Source of the DNA: Cladopsammia gracilis
Lineage: Eukaryota; Cnidaria; Anthozoa; Scleractinia; Dendrophylliidae
Length of the DNA: 64,000 bases
NCBI GenBank assembly: GCA_022457155.1
Contig: JAJGOT010000037.1
Span: 2,406,001 to 2,470,000 of the forward strand
Direction of reading: 5' to 3'
A model generated the notes under the pieces. That model was given only the letters and a program-made list of their open reading frames with translations. It searched no databases and was not told where the DNA came from. Made by a program: the position numbers and the translations under genes. This document shows, piece after piece, positions 24,178 to 37,939 of the stretch; within the stretch, counting starts at the first letter, position 1; each line of letters starts with the position of its first letter.

Positions 24178-25113
24178 TTGTGCCCAGTTGGCATAAGATT
24201 ACAAGTGATAGAAACATTAGACCATGTCGGCTGGTGTAAAAATTCCTTTGAAGAAGGCCTAGTGCCTTGTAAAATACAACACAGACCAAGTGTCTTTAAT
24301 GCTCAAGAAGAGCTTATAGTTCAACAAGAAATTAAAACCCTATTATCGATCAAAAGGAGTAATTCAATCATCACATCGTGCACCTGGCGAATTTATATCC
24401 ACGATTTTGCTTAGACCCAAATCTGATGGGTCATATCGTATGATTCTTAACCTAAAAGAATTTAATGCATCAGTGGAGTACCATCATTTAAAAATGGACA
24501 CACTGGACACAGTGACAAAAATGATTAAGCCAGGTTGCTATATGGCATCCGTTGACTTGAGGGATGTCTACTACACAGTGCCTATACACAAAGATCACCA
24601 ATTTTTTTTTTTTTTTTTAATTTTAATTTAAGGGTTGCTTTTATAAATATACGTGCCTCCCCAATGGCCTCTCAAGTGCTCCACGCATCTTTATAAAACT
24701 GTTTAATCCAGTTTATTCAACATTGCACAACCAAGGCCATGTAAGCATGGGTTATATCGGTGACTCCTATTTGCAAGGTGATACCAGGGAAGAATGCAGT
24801 CTAAACATTATTAGCATTTCCAAATTATTCACTATTCATCCCTACACAAACTCTGGTTTTCCTTGGCTTTATCCTTGACTCAGTCAATATGACAATCTCG
24901 CCTACACCAGTAAAGATAGAAAAGACTGTCAAAGCTTGTCGCCAGATTATACAGAAGGCGACACCCCATATTTTAGATGTAGCCAGGGTTATCAGTCTAA
25001 TCATTTCATTGTTCCCAGGGGTAGAGTATGGACCTCTCCACTACAGGGTACTCGAACACGATAAAACAAATGCACTTGCAACTTATGCAGGGAATTTTAA
25101 TATGCCAATGTAA
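24178..25113 (+). pseudogene. DIRS reverse transcriptase, broken
   Basis: Contains LRPKSDGSYRMILNLKEFN and MASVDLRDVYYTVPIHKDHQ (the first catalytic Asp region); a poly-T tract at 24,602-24,619 and several shifts interrupt the rest. At 24,889-25,113 the end of the thumb is readable (TNALATYAGNFNMPM). Confidence 0.75.
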
Positions 25114-25138
25114 TTGTCAGGGGCATCTATCCAGGAGC

Positions 25139-26244
25139 GTTTGGCCTGGATAGGTAGACTGCTCAGTGATTCCAACGACAACTGGAAAGCCATACCGAAT
25201 TATTATTTCGATAAATATGGGGGCTTACTCTTTCTTCTTAAATGTCATTATAATACGGCAAATCTCGATAAAAATTTACCCTCATTTTATCGTGAATTAC
25301 TAGACTACTTTCAAGAATTTACTAATTATTCAAAAGACAACAAAGGTGATCTCATTCTTTGGAATAATAGGAAAATAACTATGGAAAACAATTGTGTTTT
25401 TTGGAAACACTGGTTTGATAAGGGAATTTATTTTATAAGTGATTTGTTAAATTCAGAAGGGAAATTTCTGACGCTCGAAGACTTCCAAAATAAATTCAAA
25501 ATTAAAGTGATTTTTTTTGCATTATTTTCAACTAATTGCTGCCATCCCTCCTGATCTGAAGAGAAAGGCATTTGATTCTCCCACCGCTGATCTACTCAGT
25601 GCACCTTGAGAATACCATCAGTTGGAGGATAGAACATAAGTGTTATCCAAAATGCGCTGTAAAAACTACTACAAACTGTTTATAGAAAAACTTGCTGTAG
25701 AGCCGACCGCTGTTAGGTCCTGGAATATATAAATACCTCCCGGAATTTACTGATCGTGACTGGGTCAAATGCTTTGCGGAAATATATAAGTCATCTAAGG
25801 ACAACAATCTAAGACAATTTTCTTTTAAAGTCATGCACAGGATAATCCCGACTAAGAAAAAACTGAAGAAGTATAATTTGATCGTTGATGATGCATACTC
25901 TTTCTGCTTCAATCCAGACTCAATAGAACATACTTTTATACATTGTAACGTAACGAATCGACTAATTTCTTTACGAAGACTTTAAGATGGTTTAATGATT
26001 ATCATAACGCAAAGATACAACTTTCAAATAAGCAAAAGTGTAATGCGACTGACGGATTTTTAGTTTCATTGTTGTCTTTTTTCCGTTTTTTCCCTTTCTT
26101 TTGTTTAAATACTATCTGTAGGTCTCGTGTAAATATATAATTTATAGCCTATAATGTAGATATGATTTGTAGTTTTGTAAATCTTAGTTGTAACCTGTAA
26201 TTTGTGATTGTGGAATGTTAAAATAAATATCTCTGAAAAGAAAA
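25139..26244 (+). mobile_element. L1/Tx1-type LINE 3' end inserted in the DIRS element
   Basis: Reads as the C-terminus of an L1/Tx1-like polyprotein (WKAIPNYYFDKYGGLLFLL, LPSFYRELLDYFQEF, ILWNNRKITMENN, then FCFNPDSIEHTFIHC), followed by an untranslated tail ending in CTCTGAAAAGAAAA. The sequence ATCCAGGAGC is repeated on both sides (25,129-25,138 and 26,245-26,254). Removing one copy plus the insert restores the DIRS frame across SIQELHW. Confidence 0.82.
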
Positions 26245-26355
26245 ATCCAGGAGCTACATTGGTGAATTACATATGCGCCACAGGCCAAGAAGCACATTTC
26301 AAGGCTGTGCTCTTAGAAGAATCACAGGGAGCCCAATGGCTCCAAACTATGAAAT

Positions 26356-26979
26356 ATGGGGAGCCCAGCACTTAAGCTTTATGCAAAAGTAAGTTTTTCT
26401 ACTCGCCCGAAGATAAACGTAAGGAGCCTGAGGCCCTTGGGCACTGCTAGAGCACAGCCCGGCATATGCTACCCTACACCCTCAATGATTATACAGTCAG
26501 ATGCTTCAAAAAAGGGGTGGGGAGCAGTATTTCATGGAAGGAAGATTGGGGGAAGGGGGACCCCATCTGAGGCTTTAAAGCACATTGACATACTAGAACT
26601 GCAGGCAGCATTTTTTGGCCTTAAATCCTTTGTAAATCACAGCACAGGAATACATATTCAGCTCCAGCTAGATAACACAACAACAGTGGCATATGTTAAT
26701 AATATGGGGGGTTCTAAGTCACTGGAGCTAGACCAACTAGCTAAAGAGCTGTGGCAATGGTCAATTTCTCGTGAAATATGGGTCACTGCTGTTCACATTC
26801 CTGGAGTATCAAATACAGATGCAGATGAACAGTCACGTCATTTCAATGATAAGCATGAGTGGGCTCTGAACACTAGAGCTTTCCAAGAAATCACAGCTGA
26901 ATACCCTGAGCTTAATATAGACCTGGAAACCAGACCCCGGGTGCTCTTTTGTAGATGCATTTTCACTAAATTGGCATAA
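26356..26979 (+). pseudogene. DIRS RNase H domain
   Basis: Contains QSDASKKGWGAVF, HIDILELQAAFFGLKSF, LDNTTTVAYVNNMGG and the closing VHIPGVSNTDADEQSR, the four RNase H motifs of DIRS and Gypsy-like elements. The frame is open over 207 residues, but the upstream RT is interrupted. Confidence 0.82.
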
Positions 26980-27199
26980 TTTTAATTTTTATGCATTTCC
27001 ACCCTTCAGCTTGATTCCACGATGCCTCCAGAAAATCAACAAACACAGGGCAAAAGGAATTCTTGTTGTCCCGTTACGGCCCAGCCAACCATGGTTCCCA
27101 CTTCTTCTACAGCATCTTTACAAACTCCCATGGATCCTGAACCCAGACAAGAAACTCCTTCAACACCCAGGGCACCAGGAACCACACCCGCTGTGGAGA

Positions 27200-27540
27200 A
27201 AACTGAGATTGATGGTATGTCCTGTCTCAGGAATTCCTTCACAAAATACAACTTTTCTGGAACCGTGGCCGACATCCTTATGGCATCATGGCGATCAGGT
27301 ACCCAAAAACAGTACAAGACCTACATTGAGCAGTGGATCAAGTTTTGTGGTGAAAGGAAAATTAATTGTTATTCCCCACAAATCAGCGAAGCTTTAGACT
27401 TCTTGGCAGGCCTATATGACAAACACTTTAGCTACTCCACACTGAACACTGCACGATCAGTTCTCTCGTCAATCTTGCATATGGAGGACTGTAAAAACTT
27501 TGGTTCACATCCACTTACAGTGCGATTTATGAACGTTTTT
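27200..27540 (+). pseudogene. DIRS tyrosine recombinase, N-terminal part
   Basis: Shows the core-binding domain pattern of a phage-type integrase: MASWRSGTQKQYKTYIEQW, KFCGERK, ISEALDFLAGLYD, YSTLNTARSVLSSIL. The catalytic domain is lost at a poly-T/poly-A junction near 27,540. Confidence 0.72.
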
Positions 27541-27889
27541 TTTTTTTTAAAAAAAAAAAAAGAACTGCAGAGAAGTAGAGAAGTTGACACTGAGATCTGA
27601 CACCAAAGCAGCTAATGTTACTCCTACTGGTCACAGGACAAAGAGGACAATCAATACACTTAACATTGCAACTATGCATCTTAGTAATACCTCTTGCGTC
27701 TTTCAACTGAATAGTCATACTAAAACAAGCAAGCCTGGGCAAGCAGCATCAACTATCAGTATCCAGCATTTATACAATATACAATTTATACAATTTTCTG
27801 GAATAACCCATTTTACACACGTTGCATGCGATTTAGTAACACAGGAATACTAATTTTTTTATATCAATTGTCAATTTTCTTTTTACAGC

Positions 27890-28010
27890 ATGTGGGCCAC
27901 ATGTTCGTGTAAACTGGGAGTGCCGTGCTTAAATAGTTTGGGCACGGTACCGAAATTTGGGGGTGCCGTGCCGATGTTTTGCGCGTGTAAATGGGGCTGA
28001 CACAGTGTTT
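27890..28010. repeat. Dispersed GTGCCGTGC repeat
   Basis: AGTGCCGTGC..GGCACGGTACCG..GTGCCGTGCC..GTGTAAATGGGG matches, in inverse, the block at 19,066-19,160. It lies at the 3' side of the DIRS remnant, while the other copy follows the Penelope-like element. Possibly a MITE end. Confidence 0.5.
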
Positions 28011-28407
28011 GTTTTTCCATCCTTATTTCATCAACTCAGCAAAGTAAAAACAGATCGCAGCTGAGAGATGTTTTGTTATCGTTGTTTTCGAGTTTTATAA
28101 TATACGATAAATTTTTAAGCCAAATAAACTCTCATAAGTTGATCTTTCAACTGTATTTAAATGTACCTTTCAAATACAGGTACTGTCCAGTTTGTTTTAT
28201 ACTGAGGAACTCAGTACCTTGTCTGCGTTTTAGATTTCGAACTCTCCGTTAAGTTTATGATTTCTTTGCTTCTGGGCCAGTTTTTGATTACTGGGATATA
28301 TATTATAATATTATAATTGTAGTCACAGGTCGTTGTGGAGCAATTATTTCAAGCGATAATTGAAATGAAAAATAATATTAGGTGGCATTTTTACGTCTGA
28401 CCATAGT

Positions 28408-28612
28408 AAAGCCTGGTTCACACTAGCGAAATAACAACATAACGGCGAGGTCACGAAAATGCAAAACACAACTTATATCCATGTTTTACGTCACCAGTGT
28501 GAACAATACAACATAACGACATAATGGGAACATAATAACATAAACATAAAGCATTCTTTACGTCGTTATGTCCATGTTCGTATGTCGTTATGTCGCGCGG
28601 TGAACCGGTCTT
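28408..28612. mobile_element. Foldback/MITE rich in CATAACGACATAA
   Basis: GCCTGGTTCACACTAGCG at the left is mirrored by CGCGCGGTGAACCGGTC at the right, with AACATAACG-type units in opposite orientation in both halves. No coding potential. Confidence 0.55.
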
Positions 28613-29070
28613 AAGGTTAAGTTTTTCAAACATGCTTACGCATTCGCCTCGCCTCGCCTTCGCTTGCTTATATTTAATGAAATCGGCTTTCTTTTTTTGG
28701 GAAAGGGGTTAGGTTTGTTCGAGTCTGACCGATTTAACTAAATTGTTCACACATGGTTGGAGATGCAAGGTTTTTCCCCTACAGCTGCCACAACGTAACG
28801 TATGTTCGTATCAAAAGTAGGATTTTTCACTGAAATCCATATCAGGAAGTAAATTCTGATAGGTTTCGAAGAATCCTTTTTATTGTATAAATGCTACACG
28901 CTTCTACATTCTACATGATAATTTCTCGTATCAGATTTCAATTCAAACTGCGATCCACATGACTCAGTGTTCATTTATTCAACGGGGGTGTAGCATGACC
29001 AGCCGACATAATAATGCACAATTACTACTAGCGCCGTTAGAAACGTACACAAAAGACCTTTCATCTCAAG

Positions 29071-30551
<1,481 letters not shown>

Positions 30552-31099
30552 TCTCAAGTGATCCACAACAAAAACCAAGTTTCGACACAGGTATCCCAGG
30601 ACACAGGGCGAGCGCTTTGGCAAATATCATAATAATGAAAACTTTGTATGGGAATTCTAGAAGCATGAAACCAACTATTTTTTAAATAAAATGCGTTTCT
30701 TATCTACCACGGTGGCGGTGTATTTGTGGAAAGTATTTTTTTTTTATTTCGATAATCGACTGAATTAAGGCAGTACCGGTCTGTTCGATTCTGTTTAACA
30801 GTGCACGTACCAAGTTTTATGAGTTTTGAAGATGATAAAACAGTACTCAGTTTGCACTGGTTTAAAAATTATATTGTTCTATGAACGATTCTGCCAAACT
30901 CCAGCAGTACCTATTTTTTTTTTTATTTTCGTTTAACAACACAGTATAATTATAACTGTCATATTTTCTGGCGGCTACACAAAGTGTGTAGGTAATTATA
31001 TTCCTAACAAGCTTTTATTTTAACTTGATTTCATCCCAGGTGTTTAAGTGACAACCGGTCAAATCAAAGGGCTCTTAAAGCCATCTCGTTAATGCGTTA

Positions 31100-32815
31100 G
31101 AATGCGAGGTTACTAAAAAAAAGAATGTCTGTTGTCAAAGGTATTAGGTGGCGTTGTGTTCTTGCGTCTAGGGTGTTGAGAAAAGTCTATGAGGGAGGTA
31201 AAACACACTTTTGATGAATGGACTACAATGTGAGTTGCCTTATGTTTTTGGAAAATCAAATAAATTCGCAATGATATAGAATTGAAACAGGAAGTAAATG
31301 TACAAAAGTTCCTCAATTCGTCTTCTTACTTTCACGTTGTCTCACGTATATCACGAGACGTTATTTTTCTCTAGATGAGACTTCTTTCGATGTCATGCAA
31401 GTTTCTTGTTCAACTGTTTTACTATTCCGACACCTCTTCACGCGCATTTCTTTCCTCAGTCTCTCTATTTGTTTTCTTGCTCCTATGGGTAAGGGAGGTG
31501 ATCATTAAGGATTTCGGGTTCAATACGTTCTCAATTCATTCGTCGACGGCGTAACTAATGATTCTAAACGGCTGTTGAAAACGTAATTTTTTAGTAGGAT
31601 TTGTGTTAGGCTTGTAATGTTTTTAAAGGAAAAAATTTGGAAGAATAATCAGTAGTTTGAATTTCAGTGACGTGAGTTTTATTTCTCATTTTATAGATTA
31701 GTCGTTTTAATTTCTCTTATTAGGGATACCGATCGAAGAGGTAGAGTAAATTGTCGGAGAGTGATGCTGTGGTAATGTGCACTTGGTGCTTGGATAAAGG
31801 GTAGTGACGTGAAAAATGAAAAGAATGAATAGCAAAAACCATGAAGACAAATCAAATGGTAGAGTGATGTTTCTTTTCTTTGTGTTGGTTTGTCGTAAGT
31901 ATCGGTCTGTTGTTTTATTTATTTTGATGTGAAAATGGCGGGAAAATGGTGATCGCGTGGTCATTTTTCGGTGACGTTTGCTATGGGCGCAGTTATAGTA
32001 ATTGGTTTTAATGGCATAGGTAGTGATTTTGAGAGAACCGCGGAGTTTTCTCGCTGACGTGAAAATGGCGGGAAAATGGCGAGCACGTGGTCATTTAAAC
32101 ACTACGGAAACGGATGTGTTCGTGTCCGTGATCGGAAACCCTGCGGAAACGCGTAGAGAATGAATAAATTTCTTGTTACGTGTTTCCCGTTGTATCCGCG
32201 CCGCGGAAACGCGACTGAAACTCAAAGTTTCATGTTTCCGTAACATTTCCGAGTTACGGAAACTCCTTATTTCACCCTGTGGATCGTTTTCGCGGTATCG
32301 CTGGATTAATTCTTGTCTTGCTGTTGAAGTAAGAGCTTCGAAGATGATTTGGAGCTTCTCTTATTGTTGTCAGCGGTGAAGCTCGGTTGTATAGCCGTTG
32401 CCAGTGGTGCCACGCAGCATGACTAGCTTGTGTTTTAGATCAAAGACATCTAGTTGAGTCTTGTATTTATTCTTTTCATCCATACGCCTAATGATAGACA
32501 GTTGCGCGTTGAAGCGCTTATAAACTTCTGTCTCCCTAAGCCACATCATGTTTATAACTAGAAAATTACAAATGTTCAATTGTCAAGCATCACTTGCGCA
32601 TGCGTGTGGTTTGTAATTGTTTGCGCGTGCGCGTCCTTAGAAGAGTTACCACATGTGAAAGCGCGGTAGTTCTGATCTATATATAAGAGTTTTTCGCACC
32701 ATATATTGTATAGGTAGCGGGTAGGATATGAAATAGTTAGAAAAAGCGGAGGTTTTCTATTTCATCCCTACCAATCACCCGGTATATATATCATAGCTAA
32801 AAATCCCCGCGGTTA

Positions 32816-32848
<33 letters not shown>

Positions 32849-33040
32849 CCCGTAAAAAGGGTGTCTTAGTAGAGCTAAGCCGTGTACGATGACCGCTTCG
32901 AAAGAAGGTTGACAGATGTCAACGGGGAGTTCACGGTAGGAGTGCTGGTTCAGCTTCAAGCCCTAAGTGGCATAATAGAGTGTAGAGCCATAAACATATG
33001 GTGGTGTGATGGTGGGCAAAGAGCCTCAAAGAGGCAAAAA
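31100..33040. other. Non-coding interval with a short duplication
   Basis: A ~40-bp block with GTGAAAATGGCGGGAAAATGG occurs twice (31,927-31,966 and 32,056-32,097), and GGAAACGC/CGGAAAC units recur at 32,100-32,270. An (AT)n tract lies at 32,817-32,846. No protein was recognised. Confidence 0.45.
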
Positions 33041-33051
33041 TGAGCTCAAAA

Positions 33052-33112
33052 AACCTCTCAAGGGAACGGGGTGGGGAGAAGTGGTGGAAGGAGAGTGTTC
33101 CCTTGAGAGGTT
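33052..33112. other. Perfect 16-bp stem hairpin
   Basis: AACCTCTCAAGGGAAC at 33,052-33,067 is exactly complementary to GTTCCCTTGAGAGGTT at 33,097-33,112, with a 29-nt G-rich loop. Function unknown; it may be a small MITE end or an RNA hairpin. Confidence 0.6.
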
Positions 33113-33235
33113 CTGTTGGCCAACAGTTTTGCCTTTTTATTTAGTTGCTATGTGGCGGGATTTTTCCCTCAAGATTGGTAGATTAAACCCTGAGTTTAAT
33201 TTTTCAAATCTGACTTCGACACGGCGGTGAGACTA

Positions 33236-33440
33236 TTTATTATCTTTTTTTGAAACTCTTGTTCTACTTCTTTGCGAAGCTCGTCTTTTGTTTTTTCAAG
33301 ATTTGGCGCTTGAGTTTGCCCGCCTTGTGTAACCCCTTTAGTACCTTGACCAGAGCGGATCAAGTTTTTCAGTTCGTGATATTTTCAACCTCACGCAGAA
33401 TGATTGAAAACTCTGAATCGCTGATTCGCTTGTCCCAAAA
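33236..33440 (-). pseudogene. Coding remnant beside the left 420-bp repeat
   Basis: On the minus strand two short pieces look coding: EFWDKRISDSEFSIILREVE, then after a frame break IRSGQGTKGVTQGGQTQAPN with a Lys/Glu-rich tail. I cannot name the family. It directly abuts the 420-bp repeat in the position held by the 5' region of the spliced gene at the right-hand repeat, so it may be the first exon of a related gene. Confidence 0.35.
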
Positions 33441-33860
33441 CTCGTTAAAATCTGCGCTTTTTATTGAAACAGGCAATACAAATCTTAAGATCCAATCAGG
33501 GTGTGAATAGAGCGGGCAAGTTTGGGCAGGACTATGGTTTCTATTGTGTGCGTATACAACAGAAGGTAGATAATTGATTTACCTATCCATTAATGCATAT
33601 TAATATCATTACCTAGGCACATAGGCACCTATCCACTAATGCATATTAATGATTTACCTAGGCACTATCCCTATTCATTTATTAACACAAAAGGTAAGGT
33701 AATTAATAATAATACATATTAATAAGTTATCTATCCCAAACTACGTCATCACCTAGACACCTAATCCACCTATCCACTAATACATATTAATGATTTACCT
33801 ATCCTTACCTATCCTTACTTATCCATTCGCGGGGCTTAAATCTGACCCTAGACTGCTACT
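33441..33860. repeat. 420-bp direct repeat, left copy (element X)
   Basis: Near-identical to 35,865-36,284. Both begin CTCGTTAAAATCTGCGCTTT and end near GCTTAAATCTGACCCTA. The interior has four to five sub-repeats of CCTATCCACTAATGCATATT and GATTTACCTAGGCAC. Few substitutions separate the copies, so the duplication is young compared with the rest of the window. Confidence 0.88.
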
Positions 33861-34444
33861 AAATGATTTGCTAATTTCACTAAAAATTTCGCATGACAAT
33901 TAGGAATGGGACAATGTTTACATCTCCTTCGTACCACGTTAACTCTATTAAAGTTTGATTTCAAATGAACAAATCTGTTTGAAACACGAAATTTATCGCT
34001 AATTTAGCTGGGATTGCGCGTGTAGGTCGCGCGCGCGCGTTGAGTCAGGAAACAAGCCATGATTAAAATTCTGCCAACTTTGTTTATTTACAAACGATTT
34101 TCCTATATACAAAACAACTATATAACGCTACTCAAAAATACTATTTATAATTAGAAGCGATCTTATATAAATATTTCGGAAAACTATTTTTGAGAGTAAT
34201 ATATATATATATATATATATACAAACTTGAGAAAACGAAAATTATTTACAACATCTATGTACAAACTTGAAAACTGAATTGTCTAGTGGAGTGTTGCTGA
34301 CGGGTCATGTAGCAGCTCTCATAAGGTCTCACACCATTGGTTCGGAGAACAATAGAACAAACAACCCAACAATGGGCTCTAGACCTAAAAACAATAGAAG
34401 CTGTGTTTTACAAGGCCAATGAAAATAGAGGTTTCGGAGAGCTG
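33861..34444. other. 3' flank of the five-exon gene, no gene seen
   Basis: AT-rich with a short (AT)n tract at 34,200-34,220. Probably the 3' untranslated side of the minus-strand gene. Confidence 0.4.
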
Positions 34445-35788
34445 CTACACTAATGTGCTGACTCCATCCTCGAGAACTTTTCGTTTGGGGTAAAAATACG
34501 GAAACGCATCCCTCACTTGTGTATATGTATGCATGGTGTTGTTCACAACACGAAAACCGCGATTGATACCTGAACTATTCTGTTTTGTGAGCAACACTTG
34601 TAAATATTTATCTTTATTAACCTCGTTACATTTCGTATTTACACCTTTGCAAGAAAACTTATCTTTCGCCCCAAAACAGTAGTAGGTTTTTAAACACAAC
34701 CCCACAATCCCTTTACCCTCCCATTCAACTTTTAAAGAGACCTGGGATTCTCTTATCATAAGAAGTGGTTTTCGTGGAGATTGAGGTACAGAGTGCTGTC
34801 ATAGTGACACAAATCTAGTTGTTTAGAACACATAAAGTATCGAAGTCACCAAACAACGGACATTTCACGAATAACACAGAGTATATTACTTACATTGCCC
34901 AGTGAAATATTTTCCATGTCCTCGATGTCTCGCAGTTCGTCTGCGGTCATCTATAATGCAAAGAATATTGCAAGATTAATTAAAGTTAAGATATATCCTG
35001 TGGGTATAAAGCTTGGTTGAAATCTCATTAGGTCTTAACTCATTGAACAAAGAGGTGCTAATTTTCCATGCAAATTTAGTTCAGTGTAAGTTCGTGTAAT
35101 TATAAAAGTTTGAACAGTGTAGGAAACTTAGTTCTACAAAGCTTTTTAATCAAGTTTGAGTTGGGAAAAATAAACTTACCGAATCGAGAAAGTCGAACTC
35201 GTCCTCCACGTTTGTAGTCGGGACATCATTGCTGGATGCCTGTGATAAGAGAATAAGTAACGTTATGAGAGAACAGAATCCTTAACGCGGGTTATTTAAA
35301 GCAATGTTTGAATGATCGAAGAGTTAAAATTCATGCTCTAAAATAGTTATAAGAAGAAAGTAAAAGAAATCAACTAGCAAACTTTAAAGCGTTTCGCTCG
35401 CACGTTTGTTTTCTCAATGGGAATAGAGATGAGTTAGAAATCATTTAGCAAACTTAAAAGCGTTTCACTTACCATTTTCGTGGTTTCAGGAATAACCTCA
35501 AATGTTGGCAAAAGATCTTTGGTGTGATCGGATGGAATCTTTAAAAAAAAGTGAAATTGGTTAAACGAGACTGTCGGTTTAGAAAAACAGAATAAAAAAA
35601 ACAGATCGAGCAAAATACTTTCAACTTACTTCGAGCTCTTGCACAGTCAATTTTGTCAATCGCGCAAACGCCATCGGGAACCACTCTTCAGGAATTTACA
35701 TGGAATCGGTTAACATCTGCCAATCCTGGACAGACAAACAAGCGCTCAAAGCGGCTTGAAAAGCATCCACGTTTGTCAAAAATGCCAT
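34445..35788 (-). pseudogene. Five-exon gene ending in a DNA polymerase B-like C-terminus (element X)
   Basis: Minus-strand exons: 35,788-35,630; 35,538-35,473; 35,239-35,180; 34,950-34,894; 34,795-34,445. Every donor is GTAAGT, every intron is phase 0 and every acceptor ends in AG, so the model is strongly supported. Early exons are short and acidic (NVEDEFDFLDS, ADELRDIEDMEN). The last, 116 residues, has KTYYCFG, SCKGVN and NRGFRV, like the C-terminal thumb of protein-primed PolB proteins in invertebrate elements. Exon 1 has an in-frame TAA at 35,696-35,698, so this copy is probably dead. The function of the fusion is unknown. Confidence 0.6.
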
Positions 35789-35864
35789 TTTCCACGAAAT
35801 AAAGGTTTCGAAATCGAACAAAGTTAATTTCCAGCGTGTTCAAGTTGAATGAAGGAATGACGCT

Positions 35865-36284
35865 CTCGTTAAAATCTGCGCTTTTTATTCAAACAGACAA
35901 TACAAATCTTAAGATGCAATCAGGGTGTGAATAGAGCGGGCAAGTTTGGGCAGGACTATTGTTTCTATTGTGTGCGTATAAAACGGAAGGTAGATAATTG
36001 ATTTACCTATCCACTAATGCATATTAATATAATTACCTAGGCACCTAGGCACCTATCCACTAATGCATATTAATGATTTACCTAGGCACTATCCCTATTC
36101 ATTTATTAACTCAAAAGGTAAGGTAATTAATAATAATACATATTAATAAGTTACCTATCCCAAACTACGTCATCACCTAGGCACCTAATCCACCTATCCA
36201 CTAATACATATTAATGATTTACCTATCCTTACCTGTCCTTACCTATCCATTCGCGGGGCTTAAATCTGACCCTAAACTACTACT
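35865..36284. promoter_or_regulatory. 420-bp direct repeat, right copy; probable divergent promoter
   Basis: Second copy of the 33,441-33,860 repeat. It sits exactly between the ATG of the minus-strand five-exon gene (35,788) and the plus-strand gene starting at 36,288, so it would contain both promoters. Sub-repeats and AT-rich blocks could be binding sites. Promoter function is inferred from position. Confidence 0.5.
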
Positions 36285-36287
36285 ATC

Positions 36288-37691
36288 ATGTTTGACATGG
36301 CTTGGATGAGAACACCAGAAGCAGCAAAGGTCTCTGCAGTGGCCAAAGCCAAGACAATCTCAGACTTAAACAAGCGTTTCCCAAGTGCTGATACGTCCAG
36401 ATTCAACACAGAAGTTTCTTTCGACGAAAAGCACAAAGCCACGGCGGTAGTGCTTTTCACAGAGGGCCCAGGCTCATGGGCCATGCCTACTGAAATAGCC
36501 CGCAAGGATTGGTCTCAAGACATAAAAGACGCCCTTGGCTTGGAGTATGTTGGTGGCTTCGAATTCCCCTATCAGTTGACGTTGAACCGAAACGCACAAT
36601 CCCAGCTGTTGATTTTTCTAAGAAAATAAGCAAAGACATGATGATTGGCGCTCTTTTGAACGACAAAGAGCAAAATATTTACGTCACGCAAACTGATTAT
36701 TTCACAACGAAATACAGAAATATTTTCAGAGACACACAGATCAAGTTCACAACCGCGAAATATGGAAGAAAGTGGCTTGGCGGACCACATATGAGTTTTT
36801 GGCCACAACAACTAAACTTCACGATGTGGTGTGCAACAACCGGTTGCGAAATCTCGCGTGACCTTCCGTTTGATATGAATTCTAATCTCTGCCTAATCCC
36901 GCAGCTCAGGGCGTTTTACAGGTTTCACGTTTATTTCACAAGACGAATCTTGTTCAAACTAGGTGGGGAACAGAGCATAAGCGCTTTGCCAGACGACCCC
37001 ACATTCAACAACAAAGACAACAAATACAACATATCCGCGTACAAGAAGATTTGCGTAGAGTTCGGTGTTGACCCCTGTGCTGATTTCCGTTTCACGTACT
37101 CAAAAAAACAATGGTCTTGGCAATGTGTACATTTGGGGTTTTGGAGATGACGTCCACTCTACCGATTACGACTATCCCAACCAGCCCGATAAGGCTGGGT
37201 TCAAGGATGAGCGCGGCGACGATTATCGCGCCAATCAAATATTTTTCGTTCGTAACGACGATGGTGCGGGTACTCAGTTTGAGCATTTTTGTGCCAGATT
37301 ACGCACAAGGGTTAACACAACCGGGGATTGCGCACATAAACCAGTCAATAGAGGCCTTTGTGTACTGCATTCTGGGTACACAAGCCAAACTCGAAGCAGC
37401 ATTATCGGGAGTGGAGGCCGATCTTTTGAAACGCAGAGAACATTCCTCATACTCCTAGAAGATGCCATAAGACTGAACGACATTTCAAAGAGCGTGCAGC
37501 TCTATCAGCTTGCCATCCAAGAGACGAAAGTGCGCCTCAACTTTGCTGTAGTTCCTGGAAGCTGGCTCATGCCATCACGCATGGTTATAAACACTGAAGG
37601 CACTGTGGGTTACAACAATCAGCTCCAGGAGGCAATGCAAGGGATGAAGCTGGGTGTGAACAATGATGTTAATATGGGGACAAAAACGTAG
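36288..37691 (+). pseudogene. Element X large protein (~460 aa), frameshifted; unknown function
   Basis: Three overlapping frames form one protein: 36,288-36,590; 36,570-37,110; 37,100-37,691, with a further local shift at about 37,290-37,400. The motif PGSWAMP near the N-terminus recurs as PGSWLMP near the C-terminus, suggesting an internal duplication. Other features: ARKDWSQDIKDALGLEYVGG, YVTQTDYFTTKYR, WLGGPHMSFWPQQLNF. No catalytic motif is visible. Its place next to a tail-anchored protein and a membrane protein would suit a structural protein, but this is a guess. At least three 1-nt shifts make the copy inactive. Confidence 0.55.
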
Positions 37692-37702
37692 GCATCACTC
37701 AC

Positions 37703-37939
37703 ATGGAAGGCGGGCCAACAAAGACCAATCGTCCCACTAGCCACCCTTCTAATCCCATTCACAAAGAGGCAGTGCAGGCACAAAAGGGCGACAACACCCC
37801 AACACCCTCCATACCCCCAACACCCCCCACAATCCCAAAGACCACAAACGAGAGCAAAATCGAGCCGCATCACGCGTACAAGGCACTCATTGCTGTGGGC
37901 GCGCTTGCTTTGGCAGGCTTTGTTGTCTGGATGCGTTAA
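37703..37939 (+). CDS. Element X proline-rich tail-anchored protein
   Basis: 78 residues: a Thr/Pro/Lys-rich stretch (IPPTPPTIPKTTN) followed by a single C-terminal membrane helix (ALIAVGALALAGFVVWM). It lies 11 bp after the large protein's stop and may be its separated C-terminus. It converges on the minus-strand membrane protein with their ends overlapping by 4 bp. Confidence 0.5.
   Translation: MEGGPTKTNRPTSHPSNPIHKEAVQAQKGDNTPTPSIPPTPPTIPKTTNESKIEPHHAYKALIAVGALALAGFVVWMR

Larger units (their letters stand above)
23101..27540 (+). mobile_element. DIRS-type retroelement (tyrosine recombinase), decayed and interrupted
   Basis: In order: gag-like frames (23.1-24.1 kb), reverse transcriptase (24.2-25.1 kb), RNase H (26.3-26.9 kb) and the N-terminal part of a tyrosine recombinase (27.2-27.5 kb). 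The order gag-RT-RH-YR is that of DIRS elements. It is broken by many stops, by a LINE tail inserted at 25,139-26,244 and by a truncated 3' end at a poly-T/poly-A tract (27,538-27,560). Confidence 0.85.

Noticed and set aside
33441..36284. LTR retrotransposon with 420-bp LTRs
   Set aside because: No TG..CA ends, no primer-binding site, and no gag or RT between the repeats.
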